Below, in pieces: positions 8,700 to 17,619 of a DNA stretch of 64,000 bases (its first letter is position 1; each line of letters begins with the position of its first letter). Source of the DNA: JBHJGP01 sp050331695 (GTDB lineage: Bacteria > Pseudomonadota > Alphaproteobacteria > Geminicoccales > Geminicoccaceae); assembly GCA_050331695.1 (NCBI GenBank), contig JBHJGP010000025.1, forward strand, positions 1-64,000, given 5' to 3'. The notes beneath the pieces were generated by a model. The model made no database searches. It saw only the letters and a list, made by a program, of their open reading frames with translations, and was not told the DNA's origin. The position numbers and the translations under genes are program-made.

Positions 8700-10136
8700 A
8701 TGGCACCTGTCAAACTGATGGTTCCCGGAGCCGAGCCAGCCGGTCAGATGGAAGTGGTCTCGCCTTACGATCTGAGCTCCGTCGCCGCCGTCGAGACGGG
8801 CGGTTTGGCGGCCGTTGACCACGCGCTCTCAACGGCTGAGCGCCTGTTTCGCGACCGGTCCTCCTGGATACCGGCCCATCGCCGCCTCGCCATTCTTGAA
8901 CGAACGGCCGAGCTCATGGCCGAGCGGTTTGATGAGCTGGTCGATCAGGCGGTGGCCGAAGGCGGCAAACCGCTCACGGACAGCCGGGTCGAGGTCAACC
9001 GTTCCATCTCGTCGGTGAAGGTGGCGATCGAGACCTTGCGAACGGATGCTGGCTCCATGGTTCCCATGGGGATCAACGAGGCCTCGGCCGGTCGGATGGC
9101 CGCGATCCGAAAGGAGCCCATCGGTCCGGTGGTGGCGGTGAGTGCCTTCAATCACCCGTTTAACCTGATCGCCCATCAGGTGGCACCGGCCGTTGCCACT
9201 GGCTGTCCGGTCATCGTCAAACCGGCGGACGACACCCCTCTTTCGGCCATGAGCTTCGTCCAAATCCTTCATGAAGCGGGGCTGCCGCCCGAATGGGCGC
9301 AAGGGATCGTGACGGATGATCTGGAAACGGCCGAAGCCCTAGCTACCGATCGGAGGGTCGCGTTCTTCAGCTTCATCGGCTCCGCGAAGGTCGGCTGGAT
9401 GCTCAGATCCAAGCTGGCGCCCGGCTGTCGGGTGGCGCTGGAACATGGCGGTGCGGCACCGGTGATCGTGACGGAAGACGCCGATCTGGAGGTCGCCGTG
9501 CCGCCTATTCTAAAGGGCGGCTACTATCATGCCGGCCAGGTCTGCGTCTCCGTGCAGCGGATCTTCGCTCATCACTCGATCCGAGATGCGCTGGTGGACC
9601 GCATAGTGGCGGGCGCTGAAGCCTTGAAGGTTGGTGATCCGAGGAACGAAGAGACCGATGTCGGGCCGCTGATCCGCCCGAAAGAGGTGGAACGGGTTGC
9701 CTCGTGGGTCGACGAGGCGCGGGAGGCCGGAGCCCTGGTCGCCTGCGGCGGCGAGCGGCTTTCGGAAACGTTCTACAAACCAACCGTCCTGGTCGAGCCG
9801 GCACCGGAACTCGCCGTATCGGCCCAGGAGATCTTCGGGCCGGTCGTCTGCGTTTACGGCTTCGACGACATGGATGAGGCGATCGCCCGGGCGAACAGCC
9901 TGCCTTACGCCTTTCAGGCAGCAATCTTCACAAGCAATCTGGACGCCGCTTTGCGGGCCGCCGACCGGCTCGACGGTTCTGCCGTGATGATCAACGATCA
10001 CACCGCCTTCCGCGTCGACTGGATGCCGTTCGCGGGCCTGCGCCAATCGGGCCTCGGCACGGGCGGTATTCCCTACACTATGGAAGATATGACGGTCGAC
10101 AAGATGATCGTCTTCAAATCAAACGCGCTTCAGTAA
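8700..10136 (+). CDS. NAD(P)-dependent aldehyde dehydrogenase family protein
   Basis: Oxidises an aldehyde to the carboxylic acid with NAD(P). The 478-residue length and motifs fit the ALDH superfamily. The general-base glutamate is E248 in ALEHGGAAP and the nucleophilic cysteine is C282 in GQVCVSVQR. The N-terminal substrate-positioning block SAFNHPFNL and the C-terminal SGLGTGGIPYTMEDM block are present. The start lies 3 bp after the upstream stop, so co-transcription is very likely. The subgroup resembles glyceraldehyde-3-phosphate/lactaldehyde or succinate-semialdehyde-type enzymes, but sequence alone does not fix the substrate. With a carboligase-like TPP enzyme next to it, the aldehyde may be a 2-hydroxy- or sugar-derived compound (inference). 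Confidence 0.9.
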   Translation: MAPVKLMVPGAEPAGQMEVVSPYDLSSVAAVETGGLAAVDHALSTAERLFRDRSSWIPAHRRLAILERTAELMAERFDELVDQAVAEGGKPLTDSRVEVNRSISSVKVAIETLRTDAGSMVPMGINEASAGRMAAIRKEPIGPVVAVSAFNHPFNLIAHQVAPAVATGCPVIVKPADDTPLSAMSFVQILHEAGLPPEWAQGIVTDDLETAEALATDRRVAFFSFIGSAKVGWMLRSKLAPGCRVALEHGGAAPVIVTEDADLEVAVPPILKGGYYHAGQVCVSVQRIFAHHSIRDALVDRIVAGAEALKVGDPRNEETDVGPLIRPKEVERVASWVDEAREAGALVACGGERLSETFYKPTVLVEPAPELAVSAQEIFGPVVCVYGFDDMDEAIARANSLPYAFQAAIFTSNLDAALRAADRLDGSAVMINDHTAFRVDWMPFAGLRQSGLGTGGIPYTMEDMTVDKMIVFKSNALQ

Positions 10137-10167
10137 CCGACGAGGCGCCCGCTAACGGAGGATAAGA

Positions 10168-11838
10168 ATGGCCCAGGGGACCAAGGCGTCCGATCTCTTC
10201 GTGCGCTGCCTCGAGGAAGAAGGCGTCACCCACATCTTCGGCGTGCCCGGCGAGGAGAACGCCGACTTCATGATCTCCCTTTTGGAGAGCAAGATCGATT
10301 TCGTGCTCTGCCGCCATGAACAAGCGGCGGCTTTCATGGCGGACGCCTATGGTCGGCTCACCGGCAAGGCGGGCGTTTGTCTTTCCACCCTCGGCCCCGG
10401 GGCGACCAATCTGGTCACCGGGCTTGCCGACGCGAATATGGACCGGGCGCCCACGGTCGCCATCGTCGGTCAGGGCTCGACCGCCAGGCTGCACAAGGAG
10501 AGCCATCAGAACATGGACGCGATCGGCATGTTCGAGCCGATCACCAAGTGGAGCCACGCGATCAGGAATGCGCAGATCGTGCCCGAGGTGATCCGTAAGG
10601 CGTTCAAACTGGCGCAGATGGAGAAGCCCGGCGTCTGCGTTCTCGAACTGCCGGAGGACCTGGCGAAGGTGACCGTTGAGGGAGCGCCAATGGTGCCGGT
10701 CAAGACGCGCCGGCCGGGCGCCGATCACAAAGCCGTGGCCGAAGCCCTGGCACTCATAGCCGAGGCGAAATCGCCTTTGATCATCGCCGGCAATGGTTCG
10801 GTCCGCAAACGCGCGGCCAAGCAGTTGAAAAGGCTCGCGCGCAAGACCGGGATCGGTGTCGTCTGCACCTTCATGGGCAAGGGCGCCGTCTCGCTCGACG
10901 ATCCCCACTGCCTGTTCACGATCGGTCTGCAGGGCAAGGACCACATCATCGGTGCCATGGCCAAGGCCGATCTGATCATCTCCGTCGGCTATGATCTGGT
11001 CGAGTACGCGCCTTCGACCTGGAACACAGGCGAGGCCAAGAAAATCGTGCACATTGATTTCGAGCCCGCGGAGATCGACGCCGATTATCCGGTAAGCGTC
11101 GACATCGTCGCGGACGTGGCCGACGCCCTCTGGCAGTTGAACGAAGGTCTGAACGACGCTTACGAGGGCAAACTACCGCTGTTCGACATTCGAGAGCGCA
11201 AGGAGTTGCGCGATACCATCGCCGCGGATCTGGCCGCCGAGGCCGACGACACCTCGTTTCCGATGAAGCCGCAGAAGATGATCTCGGATTTGCGCAAACT
11301 GCTGGGACCGGAGGACATTCTTCTGTCGGATGTGGGTGCGCACAAGATGTGGGTGGCCCGCTACTTTCATTGCTATGAGCCGAATACGTGTCTGATCTCG
11401 AACGGTTTTTGCTCGATGGGCTTCGCTTTCCCGGGAGCCATGGGCGCCAAGATCGCGTTCCCCGAAAAGCGCGTGCTGGCGCTTTGTGGCGATGCCGGGT
11501 TCCTCATGAACGTCCAGGATCTCGAGACGGCAGTCAGGCGCAAGCTGAACGTGGTGATCTTGGTTTGGACCGACGGCGAGTACGGTCTGATCAAGTGGAA
11601 GCAGCAAAACCACTATGAGGGCCGGCACTCGGATCTGGCCTTCGACAATCCCGACTTCGAGCTTCTGGCCAAAGCCTTCGGCATGTGGGGCCGCGAGGTG
11701 AAGAGCTCGGATGCTTTCGTGCCGGCGCTCGAGGAGGCCTTTGCCCAGGACGGCCCGGCCCTGGTGGCGGTTCCGGTCGACTATGCGGAGAACCGCAAGC
11801 TCACTGAGCGCCTGGGCAATCTGGAGATCGCGATCTAG
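10168..11838 (+). CDS. Acetolactate synthase-like TPP enzyme (AlsS-type)
   Basis: Thiamine-diphosphate enzyme of the acetohydroxyacid synthase family, which decarboxylates pyruvate and joins the product to a second 2-oxo acid or aldehyde. The 556 residues contain the cofactor-activating E51 (CRHEQAAAF) and the TPP/Mg motif beginning GDAGFLMN near residue 441. The segment VGYDLVEYAPSTWN and overall similarity point to the catabolic FAD-independent AlsS branch rather than IlvB. No small regulatory subunit gene follows. GGAGG lies seven bases before the ATG. It closes the three-gene operon; the next gene (ada) is convergent. Alternatives are sulfoacetaldehyde acetyltransferase-like or glyoxylate carboligase-like activities, less likely from the motif set. 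Confidence 0.85.
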   Translation: MAQGTKASDLFVRCLEEEGVTHIFGVPGEENADFMISLLESKIDFVLCRHEQAAAFMADAYGRLTGKAGVCLSTLGPGATNLVTGLADANMDRAPTVAIVGQGSTARLHKESHQNMDAIGMFEPITKWSHAIRNAQIVPEVIRKAFKLAQMEKPGVCVLELPEDLAKVTVEGAPMVPVKTRRPGADHKAVAEALALIAEAKSPLIIAGNGSVRKRAAKQLKRLARKTGIGVVCTFMGKGAVSLDDPHCLFTIGLQGKDHIIGAMAKADLIISVGYDLVEYAPSTWNTGEAKKIVHIDFEPAEIDADYPVSVDIVADVADALWQLNEGLNDAYEGKLPLFDIRERKELRDTIAADLAAEADDTSFPMKPQKMISDLRKLLGPEDILLSDVGAHKMWVARYFHCYEPNTCLISNGFCSMGFAFPGAMGAKIAFPEKRVLALCGDAGFLMNVQDLETAVRRKLNVVILVWTDGEYGLIKWKQQNHYEGRHSDLAFDNPDFELLAKAFGMWGREVKSSDAFVPALEEAFAQDGPALVAVPVDYAENRKLTERLGNLEIAI

Positions 11839-11840
11839 AG

Positions 11841-12935
11841 CTAGCCGTAATCCTCATATTTGCGGACCTTCTCCCTTGCCAGCAGTTGCGCCTTTCGTTC
11901 CGTGCCCCAGCGGTAGCCGCCGAGTTCGCCGTTGGCCCGCACCACCCGGTGACAGGGAACAGCAAGCGCGACCGGGTTGGACGCGCAAGCACCGGCGACG
12001 GCGCGGACGGCCTTGGGCGATCCGATCGCTTTGGCGATCTCCTGATAGCTAGCGGTCACGCCGGCTGGGATTGCCCGGAGGGCCTGCCAGACGCGCCGCT
12101 GAAACGCGGTGCCGCGGATGTCGAGAGGCAGGTCCAGGCCGGCGGCGGGTTCGTCGAGAAAGGCGAGGATCTTCTCCAAAATGGGTGAGAGCTCCATCGG
12201 ATCATGCTCGATCCGCGCTTTGGGGAAAGTGGAGCGCAACGAGGCCAGCAGCTCGGCCTCGGTTTCGCCAAGCCTGATCGCGCAAACGCCCTTCTCGGTC
12301 CGGGCGACGAGCAGATGACCCAAGGGCGAACGGCCGATTGCGTAAGTGATGGGCACCCCGGGACCGCCGGCACGGAATGCGGACGGCGTCATGCCGAGGT
12401 CGGCGCTGGCGTCATCATAGAACCGGCCGGAACTGGCATAGCCGCTGTCGTATATGGCCTCCGTCACGTTGCGGCTGGTCTTAAGCGTGTCCTTCGCCTT
12501 CTCGGCGCGTCTCGCCTTGGCATAGGTTTTCGGTGTCAGACCCGTCACAGCCTTGAAGACCCGGTGAAAGTGATGGGCGCTCAGACCGCTGGTGGCGGCG
12601 AGCGTCTCCAGGTTCGGAGCTTCGTCGGCTTCTTCGATCCGGCGGCACGCCTCCTCGACCAGGCGCACCCGTTCCTGCGCGAGGGAGGGCCGATCCGGCC
12701 GGCATCGCTTGCAGGGCCTGAGATTGGCGGCTTCAGCGTCTCGGCGAAGGTCGAAGAAACGAACATTTTCGCGTTTCGGGTGGCGGGCCGGACAGCTTGG
12801 ACGGCAGTAGATGCCGGTGGTGAGAACGCCGGTGAAGAACATGCCGTCCGCGTCCGGATCGCGTGCTAAGACCGCCTGCCATCTCTCGTTGTCGGTGGCG
12901 TAAAGGGGTCCGGATTGCGCGGTCGTGATGGTCAT
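11841..12935 (-). CDS. ada: Bifunctional Ada: methylphosphotriester/O6-methylguanine methyltransferase and AraC-type regulator
   Basis: Suicide DNA-repair protein and activator of the adaptive response to alkylation. The 364 residues begin with the Ada zinc domain. Its cysteines C44, C48, C75 and C78 have the same 4/27/3 spacing as E. coli C38/C42/C69/C72, so C44 is the expected methylphosphotriester acceptor. An AraC-type helix-turn-helix region follows at about 95-180. The C-terminal O6-methylguanine methyltransferase domain has C328 in VPCHRV. The ATG at 12935 gives a family-typical length; the frame stays open further upstream but runs into the divergent gene. It is divergent from the DoxX/NDH-2 gene. 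It may activate its own promoter in the 165-bp interval, as Ada does in E. coli. Confidence 0.95.
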   Translation of the reverse strand: MTITTAQSGPLYATDNERWQAVLARDPDADGMFFTGVLTTGIYCRPSCPARHPKRENVRFFDLRRDAEAANLRPCKRCRPDRPSLAQERVRLVEEACRRIEEADEAPNLETLAATSGLSAHHFHRVFKAVTGLTPKTYAKARRAEKAKDTLKTSRNVTEAIYDSGYASSGRFYDDASADLGMTPSAFRAGGPGVPITYAIGRSPLGHLLVARTEKGVCAIRLGETEAELLASLRSTFPKARIEHDPMELSPILEKILAFLDEPAAGLDLPLDIRGTAFQRRVWQALRAIPAGVTASYQEIAKAIGSPKAVRAVAGACASNPVALAVPCHRVVRANGELGGYRWGTERKAQLLAREKVRKYEDYG

Positions 12936-13100
12936 GATTGGGCCCTCGGCTTCCTTGATGACGCTACCAGGACTAAGACGTCCCGAGGAAGCCGGAACCC
13001 TGGTTCTTGCGCTCAAATCACGCCGTAAAAACCGGTCCGTCCCAGGTAGCGCGCTGAGCTTGTCAGCCGCTACACCGGGAGCGATCGTGTCTTTGAGAGG

Positions 13101-15215
13101 ATGACGCCGATGCAGACCATGGATCCCCTGCTCTCGCGCGTTTGGCGTTGGGGCGACGGTTTCGGTCAGTTTGGCGAGACGCGGATTTGGCCCTGGATCG
13201 ATCTGGCGATCCGTATCTATCTTGCTCAGATCTATTGGGTATCGGGGATCTTGAAGGTCCTCGACTGGGACCAGGCGCTGATCCTGGCGGCTGACCAGGC
13301 GCCGGCAGGGTGGCTCGCGCCGGTGACCGCCGCCTATATCGGCGCGATCATCCAACTGATTGCGCCGGTTCTGCTGGCCTTCGGCCTGCTCACCCGCTTT
13401 GCCGCTCTGCCGATGGCGTTGCTCGCGATCACCGTCGAGTTCACCTACCTGTCCACGCCCGTCCACCACTACTGGGCGCTATTGTTCGGCTGGTACGTGG
13501 TGATGGGTGCGGGGCCCCTTTCGATTGATCATCTTCTGGCTCGGGGCGTGTCAGACAGCGCCATCCCGCTGGCCTCGCCGATCGCCCGGTTCTGCGCCGG
13601 ACTGCCCACCCACGCGGGACCGTTTTACGGGTTGCTCCTTCGTGTCTGGCTGGCGGTCATCCTGGTGCGCGCGGCGCTGGGTTGGATTGGGGCGGGCGGT
13701 CCGGATCTGGCCGTCGGCGTCATTCAGATCGCTCTCGCCCTCTGCCTGGCGGCCGGGTTCTTGACACGCACCGCCGCCTGGATCCTGATCGTCATGATCG
13801 GGACCATGTACCTGATGGGCACGGCCCACGGTCACCACCATTACTGGGCCGGTTTGCTCGCCATCCTGGCGGTTTGCGGCGCGGGCCCGCTGGCGCTCGA
13901 TCGGCTGCTCCGCAATCGGGCCGAACGCTGGTCCGAGGAAAAACAGGCGGCGATCGAAGAGACCTATGAGCGGCGGCCCCATGTTGTGATCGTCGGTGCC
14001 GGTTTCGGCGGCATGGCCGCGGCCCGGGGTCTCGCTGAATGCCCCTGCCGAATGACCATCATCGATCGCCGCAACTACCACCTTTTCCAGCCGCTTCTCT
14101 ATCAGGTCGCCACGGCCGGGCTGTCGCCCGCCAACATCGCCGCGCCGATCCGCGAGCTGTTTCGTCACCAGCGAAACGTGCGGGTTTTGTTGGGTCGGGT
14201 CACTGACATCGATGTCGAGGCGCAAGAGGTCAAGATGGGTGATGCCGGCATTGGTTACGATTATCTGGTGGTCGGCACCGGTGCCCGGCACAATTATTTC
14301 GGCAAGGACCATTGGGAGGAAGTCGCGCCGGGGCTCAAAAAGATTGATGACGCCACGGACATTCGCCATCGGATCCTGCTCGCCTTCGAGCGCGCCGAGA
14401 ACTCCGATGATCCGGATCAGCAAGCCGCCCATCTCACCTTCATCGTCGTCGGCGGCGGGCCTACCGGGGTCGAGATGGCGGGCGCGATCGCCGAGCTCGC
14501 CAGCCACGGCATGCAGCGGGACTTTCGCAACATCAATCCGACCACGGCCCGCATTATCCTGGTCCAGGCCGGCGACCGGCTGCTGCCGCCGTTTCCGCCA
14601 TCTCTGTCCGAGAAAACCAAAGAGCAGCTAGAAGATCTGGGGGTCGAGGTCATGCTCAATGCCCGGGCGGACGATATCGACGGTGACGGCATCACCATCG
14701 GTGACGAGCGGATCCCGGCGAAGACCGTGATCTGGGCGGCGGGCGTGATCGCCTCACCGGCGGCCAAATGGCTGGGCGCCGAGGCCGATCGCGCCGGCCG
14801 GGTAATGGTCGGCGACGATCTCTCGGTGCCGGACCATGGCAACGTGTTCGTGATCGGCGACACCTGCCACTCGCTCAGCTGGAACGGCAATCCGATGCCC
14901 GGTGTCGCGCCTGCGGCCAAGCAATGCGGCACCTATGTCGCCAAGGTCATCTCCGCGAAGATCAGGGGCGCCAAACCGCCCAAGCCTTTCCGCTACAACC
15001 ACGCCGGCAATCTGGCGACTATCGGCCGCAAGGCGGCGGTGGCTGATCTCGGCTGGCTCAAGCTCAGCGGCTCGCCCGCCTGGTGGTTCTGGGGCGCCGT
15101 GCACGTATTTTTCCTCGCCGGGATGCGCAACCGCGCTCAGGTCATGATGGAGTGGTTCTGGGCCTATCTCACCTTCAGACGCTCGACCCGGCTGATCACC
15201 AGCACGGAGCGGTGA
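13101..15215 (+). CDS. Fusion of two DoxX-like membrane modules and a type II NADH dehydrogenase
   Basis: A 704-residue protein with two parts. Residues 1 to about 285 are polytopic and look like two tandem DoxX-type four-helix modules; TYLSTPVHHYWALLFGW and MGTAHGHHHYWAGLLA are matching His-rich helix ends. From about 290 a flavoprotein of the NDH-2 type begins: an FAD dinucleotide fold VVIVGAGFGGMAAARG, RRNYHLFQPLLYQVAT, a second nucleotide fold VVGGGPTGVEMAG near 448 for NADH, and the C-terminal FAD block VFVIGDTCH. The role is probably NADH oxidation with quinone reduction at the inner membrane without proton pumping, with the DoxX part as anchor or quinone/thiol-linked partner (inference). 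Starts at 13101 and 13110 are both possible; GAGAGG at 13095-13100 favours 13110. There is no stop or frameshift at the junction. Confidence 0.88.
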   Translation: MTPMQTMDPLLSRVWRWGDGFGQFGETRIWPWIDLAIRIYLAQIYWVSGILKVLDWDQALILAADQAPAGWLAPVTAAYIGAIIQLIAPVLLAFGLLTRFAALPMALLAITVEFTYLSTPVHHYWALLFGWYVVMGAGPLSIDHLLARGVSDSAIPLASPIARFCAGLPTHAGPFYGLLLRVWLAVILVRAALGWIGAGGPDLAVGVIQIALALCLAAGFLTRTAAWILIVMIGTMYLMGTAHGHHHYWAGLLAILAVCGAGPLALDRLLRNRAERWSEEKQAAIEETYERRPHVVIVGAGFGGMAAARGLAECPCRMTIIDRRNYHLFQPLLYQVATAGLSPANIAAPIRELFRHQRNVRVLLGRVTDIDVEAQEVKMGDAGIGYDYLVVGTGARHNYFGKDHWEEVAPGLKKIDDATDIRHRILLAFERAENSDDPDQQAAHLTFIVVGGGPTGVEMAGAIAELASHGMQRDFRNINPTTARIILVQAGDRLLPPFPPSLSEKTKEQLEDLGVEVMLNARADDIDGDGITIGDERIPAKTVIWAAGVIASPAAKWLGAEADRAGRVMVGDDLSVPDHGNVFVIGDTCHSLSWNGNPMPGVAPAAKQCGTYVAKVISAKIRGAKPPKPFRYNHAGNLATIGRKAAVADLGWLKLSGSPAWWFWGAVHVFFLAGMRNRAQVMMEWFWAYLTFRRSTRLITSTER

Positions 15216-15403
15216 TGGAGGCGTTCGTGCGGTCCCAGACCGGCAACGCGAAGCCACCGGAGTTGAGCATCTTTTTCGTTTCTGGAGGGACCTGCTCCAT
15301 CGGATGGTCCCTCAGCAGTCGGCTAGCCTGGCGATCAAACTATCCTTAATCTGTCGGCGTTATCGCTTGATCGGACCAAAACCGTTCGGAGACGTGGAGA
15401 GCG

Positions 15404-15724
15404 ATGCTTTTGTCCAATCTCGAGGTGGTGCCGGGCAAACGCATCACGGATCATCTTGGCCTGGTTCAGGGCAGCACCGTGCAAACCAAGCATGTCGGCC
15501 GGGACTTCATGGCCGGGCTTAAGAACCTGGTGGGCGGCGAGCTGCGGGGCTACACGGAGCTTTTGATCCAAGCCCGTGACCAGGCGCTGAACCGAATGGT
15601 GCAACAGGCCGAGGCGTTGGGCGCGAACGCGGTTGTCAATGTCCGCTTCTCGACCTCGACCGTGACCACCGGCGCCGCCGAGATGCTGGCCTATGGCACT
15701 GCCGTCCGGCTGGAGGACATGTGA
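15404..15724 (+). CDS. YbjQ (UPF0145) family protein
   Basis: A 106-residue soluble protein with the full YbjQ fold. Family marks include LEVVPGKRI, GLVQGSTVQTKHVGRDF, a region rich in AR-x-AL (QARDQALNRMVQQA), ALGANAVVNVRF and the terminal AYGTAV strand. The family forms pentamers and has been called a heavy-metal-binding domain, but its molecular role is not established. GGAG precedes the ATG. It overlaps the next gene by 4 bp (GTGA) and begins a coupled three-gene unit ending with an M48 protease. Confidence 0.85.
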   Translation: MLLSNLEVVPGKRITDHLGLVQGSTVQTKHVGRDFMAGLKNLVGGELRGYTELLIQARDQALNRMVQQAEALGANAVVNVRFSTSTVTTGAAEMLAYGTAVRLEDM

Positions 15725-16197
15725 TCAGCGCCATTCTCCTGTCCGAGCAGGTTTTGGGCCCGATCATTGCGATCCTTTTGTTTTTCGCCATCGGCCGGGC
15801 GGTCGAAGCCGCTCACTACCGCCGGCTGCGGAAAGGCGAGGCCGAGCTTGCCGGCATTCCGATCTACGTTGTTCGGGATCCACCTGAAGACTGGACCAGC
15901 ACGAGCGACCCGCTGGTCACCGGCAGCGCCGTGATTTCGGTCGACTATTTCAAACGGTTTCTGGCGAGCCTTCGGATGATTTTCGGTGGGCGGATCAACG
16001 CTTACGAAACGCTGGTCGACCGGGCCCGACGGGAGGCCGTGCTGAGGCTTAAACGGGCGGCGCTCGCCCAAGGCGCCGATGTCATCTGCAATCTCAAGTT
16101 CGAAACGTCCCGGGTCTTCGGTGGCAGCGGCGGCACGATCTCGGTCGAGGTGCTGGCCTATGGGACCGCGCTCAAACGCGGGGTCAGGCCAGATTGA
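15721..16197 (+). CDS. Membrane-anchored YbjQ-like protein
   Basis: A 158-residue protein whose N-terminus is one membrane helix (about 5-26) followed by a YbjQ-like domain. The pattern of the upstream paralogue recurs: VTGSAVISVDYFKRF, ARREAVLRLKRAALAQGADVICNLKF and VEVLAYGTALK. The GTG start overlaps the upstream stop, and its own stop overlaps the TTG start of the M48 gene, so all three are probably translationally coupled. A soluble and a membrane-bound YbjQ could form a mixed ring at the inner membrane beside the protease (inference). Function unknown. Confidence 0.8.
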   Translation: MISAILLSEQVLGPIIAILLFFAIGRAVEAAHYRRLRKGEAELAGIPIYVVRDPPEDWTSTSDPLVTGSAVISVDYFKRFLASLRMIFGGRINAYETLVDRARREAVLRLKRAALAQGADVICNLKFETSRVFGGSGGTISVEVLAYGTALKRGVRPD

Positions 16198-17120
16198 CCA
16201 GGCGGCCTCCCGCTTCGGTGCCGCCGTCCGGCCGCCCGCCGGCGCCACCGGAACGACCGCCAGACGCGTCGACCGAACCGGCTAAACCACCCCCGCCGCC
16301 CCGAGCTTCCAAGACGAAAAATGACGGTCCCAACTACCGAGTGCCGCCACCGCCGCCCAACAGCGTCAACGCCAGACGAACCGGTCACTTCAAAGAGTTC
16401 CTGCTCCTGCTCGTCGCCTTGGCCGGTGGCTTCGGGCTGCTCCTGGCCGCCGTTTTCTTGGTCGGTCAGTGGCTGGGCCCGATGGTTCCCTTCGCCTGGG
16501 AAAAGCGCCTGGGTGGTGCGGTTTCGGCGGAATTGGGCACGGAAGGCTCGGGGCAAATCCGCACCGAACTGGAGCAGCGAGCCGCGACCCTTGTCCGCGT
16601 GATGGATTTGCCGGAGCCGGTCAGTGTCACCGTTCACTATGACCGGGGACGGACGGTCAACGCGTTCGCCACCTTTGGCGGCAACATCGTCGTCTTTCGT
16701 GGGCTGATCGATGCCATGCCCGATGATCGGGCTCTGGATTTCGTGCTGGCTCACGAGATCGCCCACGTTCGCCACCGCGATGTCATGCGGGCGATCGGTG
16801 GACGCGCACTTCTCGGTATCGCGCTTTCGCTATTGTTCGGTGATACCGGTCTCGTCGGTTCACTGGTCGGCGGCGCGAGCGAGTTGGGCGCTCTTTCCTA
16901 TGGGCGTTCACGCGAAGCCGCGGCCGACCGGGCAGCGCTCGAGGCGCTTTGCCGGCTCTATGGCGATGGACGGGGTTTCACCGGCGCCTTTCAGGCGCTG
17001 AGCGAGGCCCATGGCGAAACCTTCGTGCCGGCTCTCTTGAGCACACACCCTGACCCGCAGGCCCGCATCGAAGCACTCCGAGTCTATGCGGGACGGCTGG
17101 ATTGCCCGGTCAGCGGTTGA
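16194..17120 (+). CDS. M48 family zinc metallopeptidase
   Basis: Membrane-anchored zinc protease of the HtpX/Oma1/BepA superfamily. The 308-residue protein has a Pro-rich cytoplasmic N-terminus (about 1-50), a membrane helix at about 65-92, and a catalytic domain with HEIAH at 187-191. The third ligand is E241 in SREAAADRAALEAL. A hydrophobic stretch lies between helix and ligand (LLGIALSLLFG). The C-terminal STHPDPQARI is typical of this group. The TTG start overlaps the preceding stop by 4 bp. Its place behind two YbjQ genes suggests they serve as adaptor or substrate-binding partners in membrane or periplasmic protein quality control (inference). Confidence 0.88.
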   Translation: MTRRPPASVPPSGRPPAPPERPPDASTEPAKPPPPPRASKTKNDGPNYRVPPPPPNSVNARRTGHFKEFLLLLVALAGGFGLLLAAVFLVGQWLGPMVPFAWEKRLGGAVSAELGTEGSGQIRTELEQRAATLVRVMDLPEPVSVTVHYDRGRTVNAFATFGGNIVVFRGLIDAMPDDRALDFVLAHEIAHVRHRDVMRAIGGRALLGIALSLLFGDTGLVGSLVGGASELGALSYGRSREAAADRAALEALCRLYGDGRGFTGAFQALSEAHGETFVPALLSTHPDPQARIEALRVYAGRLDCPVSG

Positions 17121-17223
17121 GGTGATTGCTAGGCCGTCGGGGACGGTTGCGGTGATGGTTCGGCAACGGACCGCTCGGGAACGGAACGAATGGACCGTCC
17201 GGAGTGCTCATGGGCCTCAAATC

Positions 17224-17619
17224 CTATCCCGCTGACGCCTCATCGGCGTCGCCGCTGGTCTGCTCAAACTGCGCGATCAACCAAATCGCCAGATCCGCCG
17301 GGTCAAAGGGCTTGGCGAAGGTTTCCGTCGCGCCGAGGGTCTTGAGGACATGGTCGCTCAGGGGATCGATCGCACCGCTGGCAACCGCGATGATCGGTGG
17401 ATCGCCGCTTTGCGCCAGCCGACTGCACAGTTCGAAGCCATCCACTCCGGGCAGCATGAGATCGGTGATCGCGGCGCCGAACGAAGCGGTCTCGAGCGCG
17501 CGTAAAAAAGATGTGCTGGTCGCGAACTGTTCGACCTCGAAGCCATAGTCTTCGAGAAGAAAGGCGAGGGACGAGCGGTAATCCGGATCGTCATCGATGA
17601 TCGCAACGCGCCCCGTCAT
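17224..17619 (-). CDS. Stand-alone response regulator receiver protein
   Basis: A 131-residue CheY-like receiver without an output domain. The acidic pocket IIDDDP near residues 7-12, the phospho-acceptor D53 in ITDLMLPGVDGF, and the conserved lysine in FAKPF are present. Its start overlaps the stop of the FixJ-like regulator by 4 bp (ATGA), so the two are made together. With no full kinase in the operon, it may act as a phosphate sink, an intermediate in a relay, or a partner of the small DHp protein upstream. Confidence 0.87.
   Translation of the reverse strand: MTGRVAIIDDDPDYRSSLAFLLEDYGFEVEQFATSTSFLRALETASFGAAITDLMLPGVDGFELCSRLAQSGDPPIIAVASGAIDPLSDHVLKTLGATETFAKPFDPADLAIWLIAQFEQTSGDADEASAG

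Noticed and set aside
12936..13469. N-terminal extension of the ada reading frame
   Set aside because: The frame is open but lies antisense to the DoxX/NDH-2 gene; the ATG at 12935 gives the family-typical start and length.
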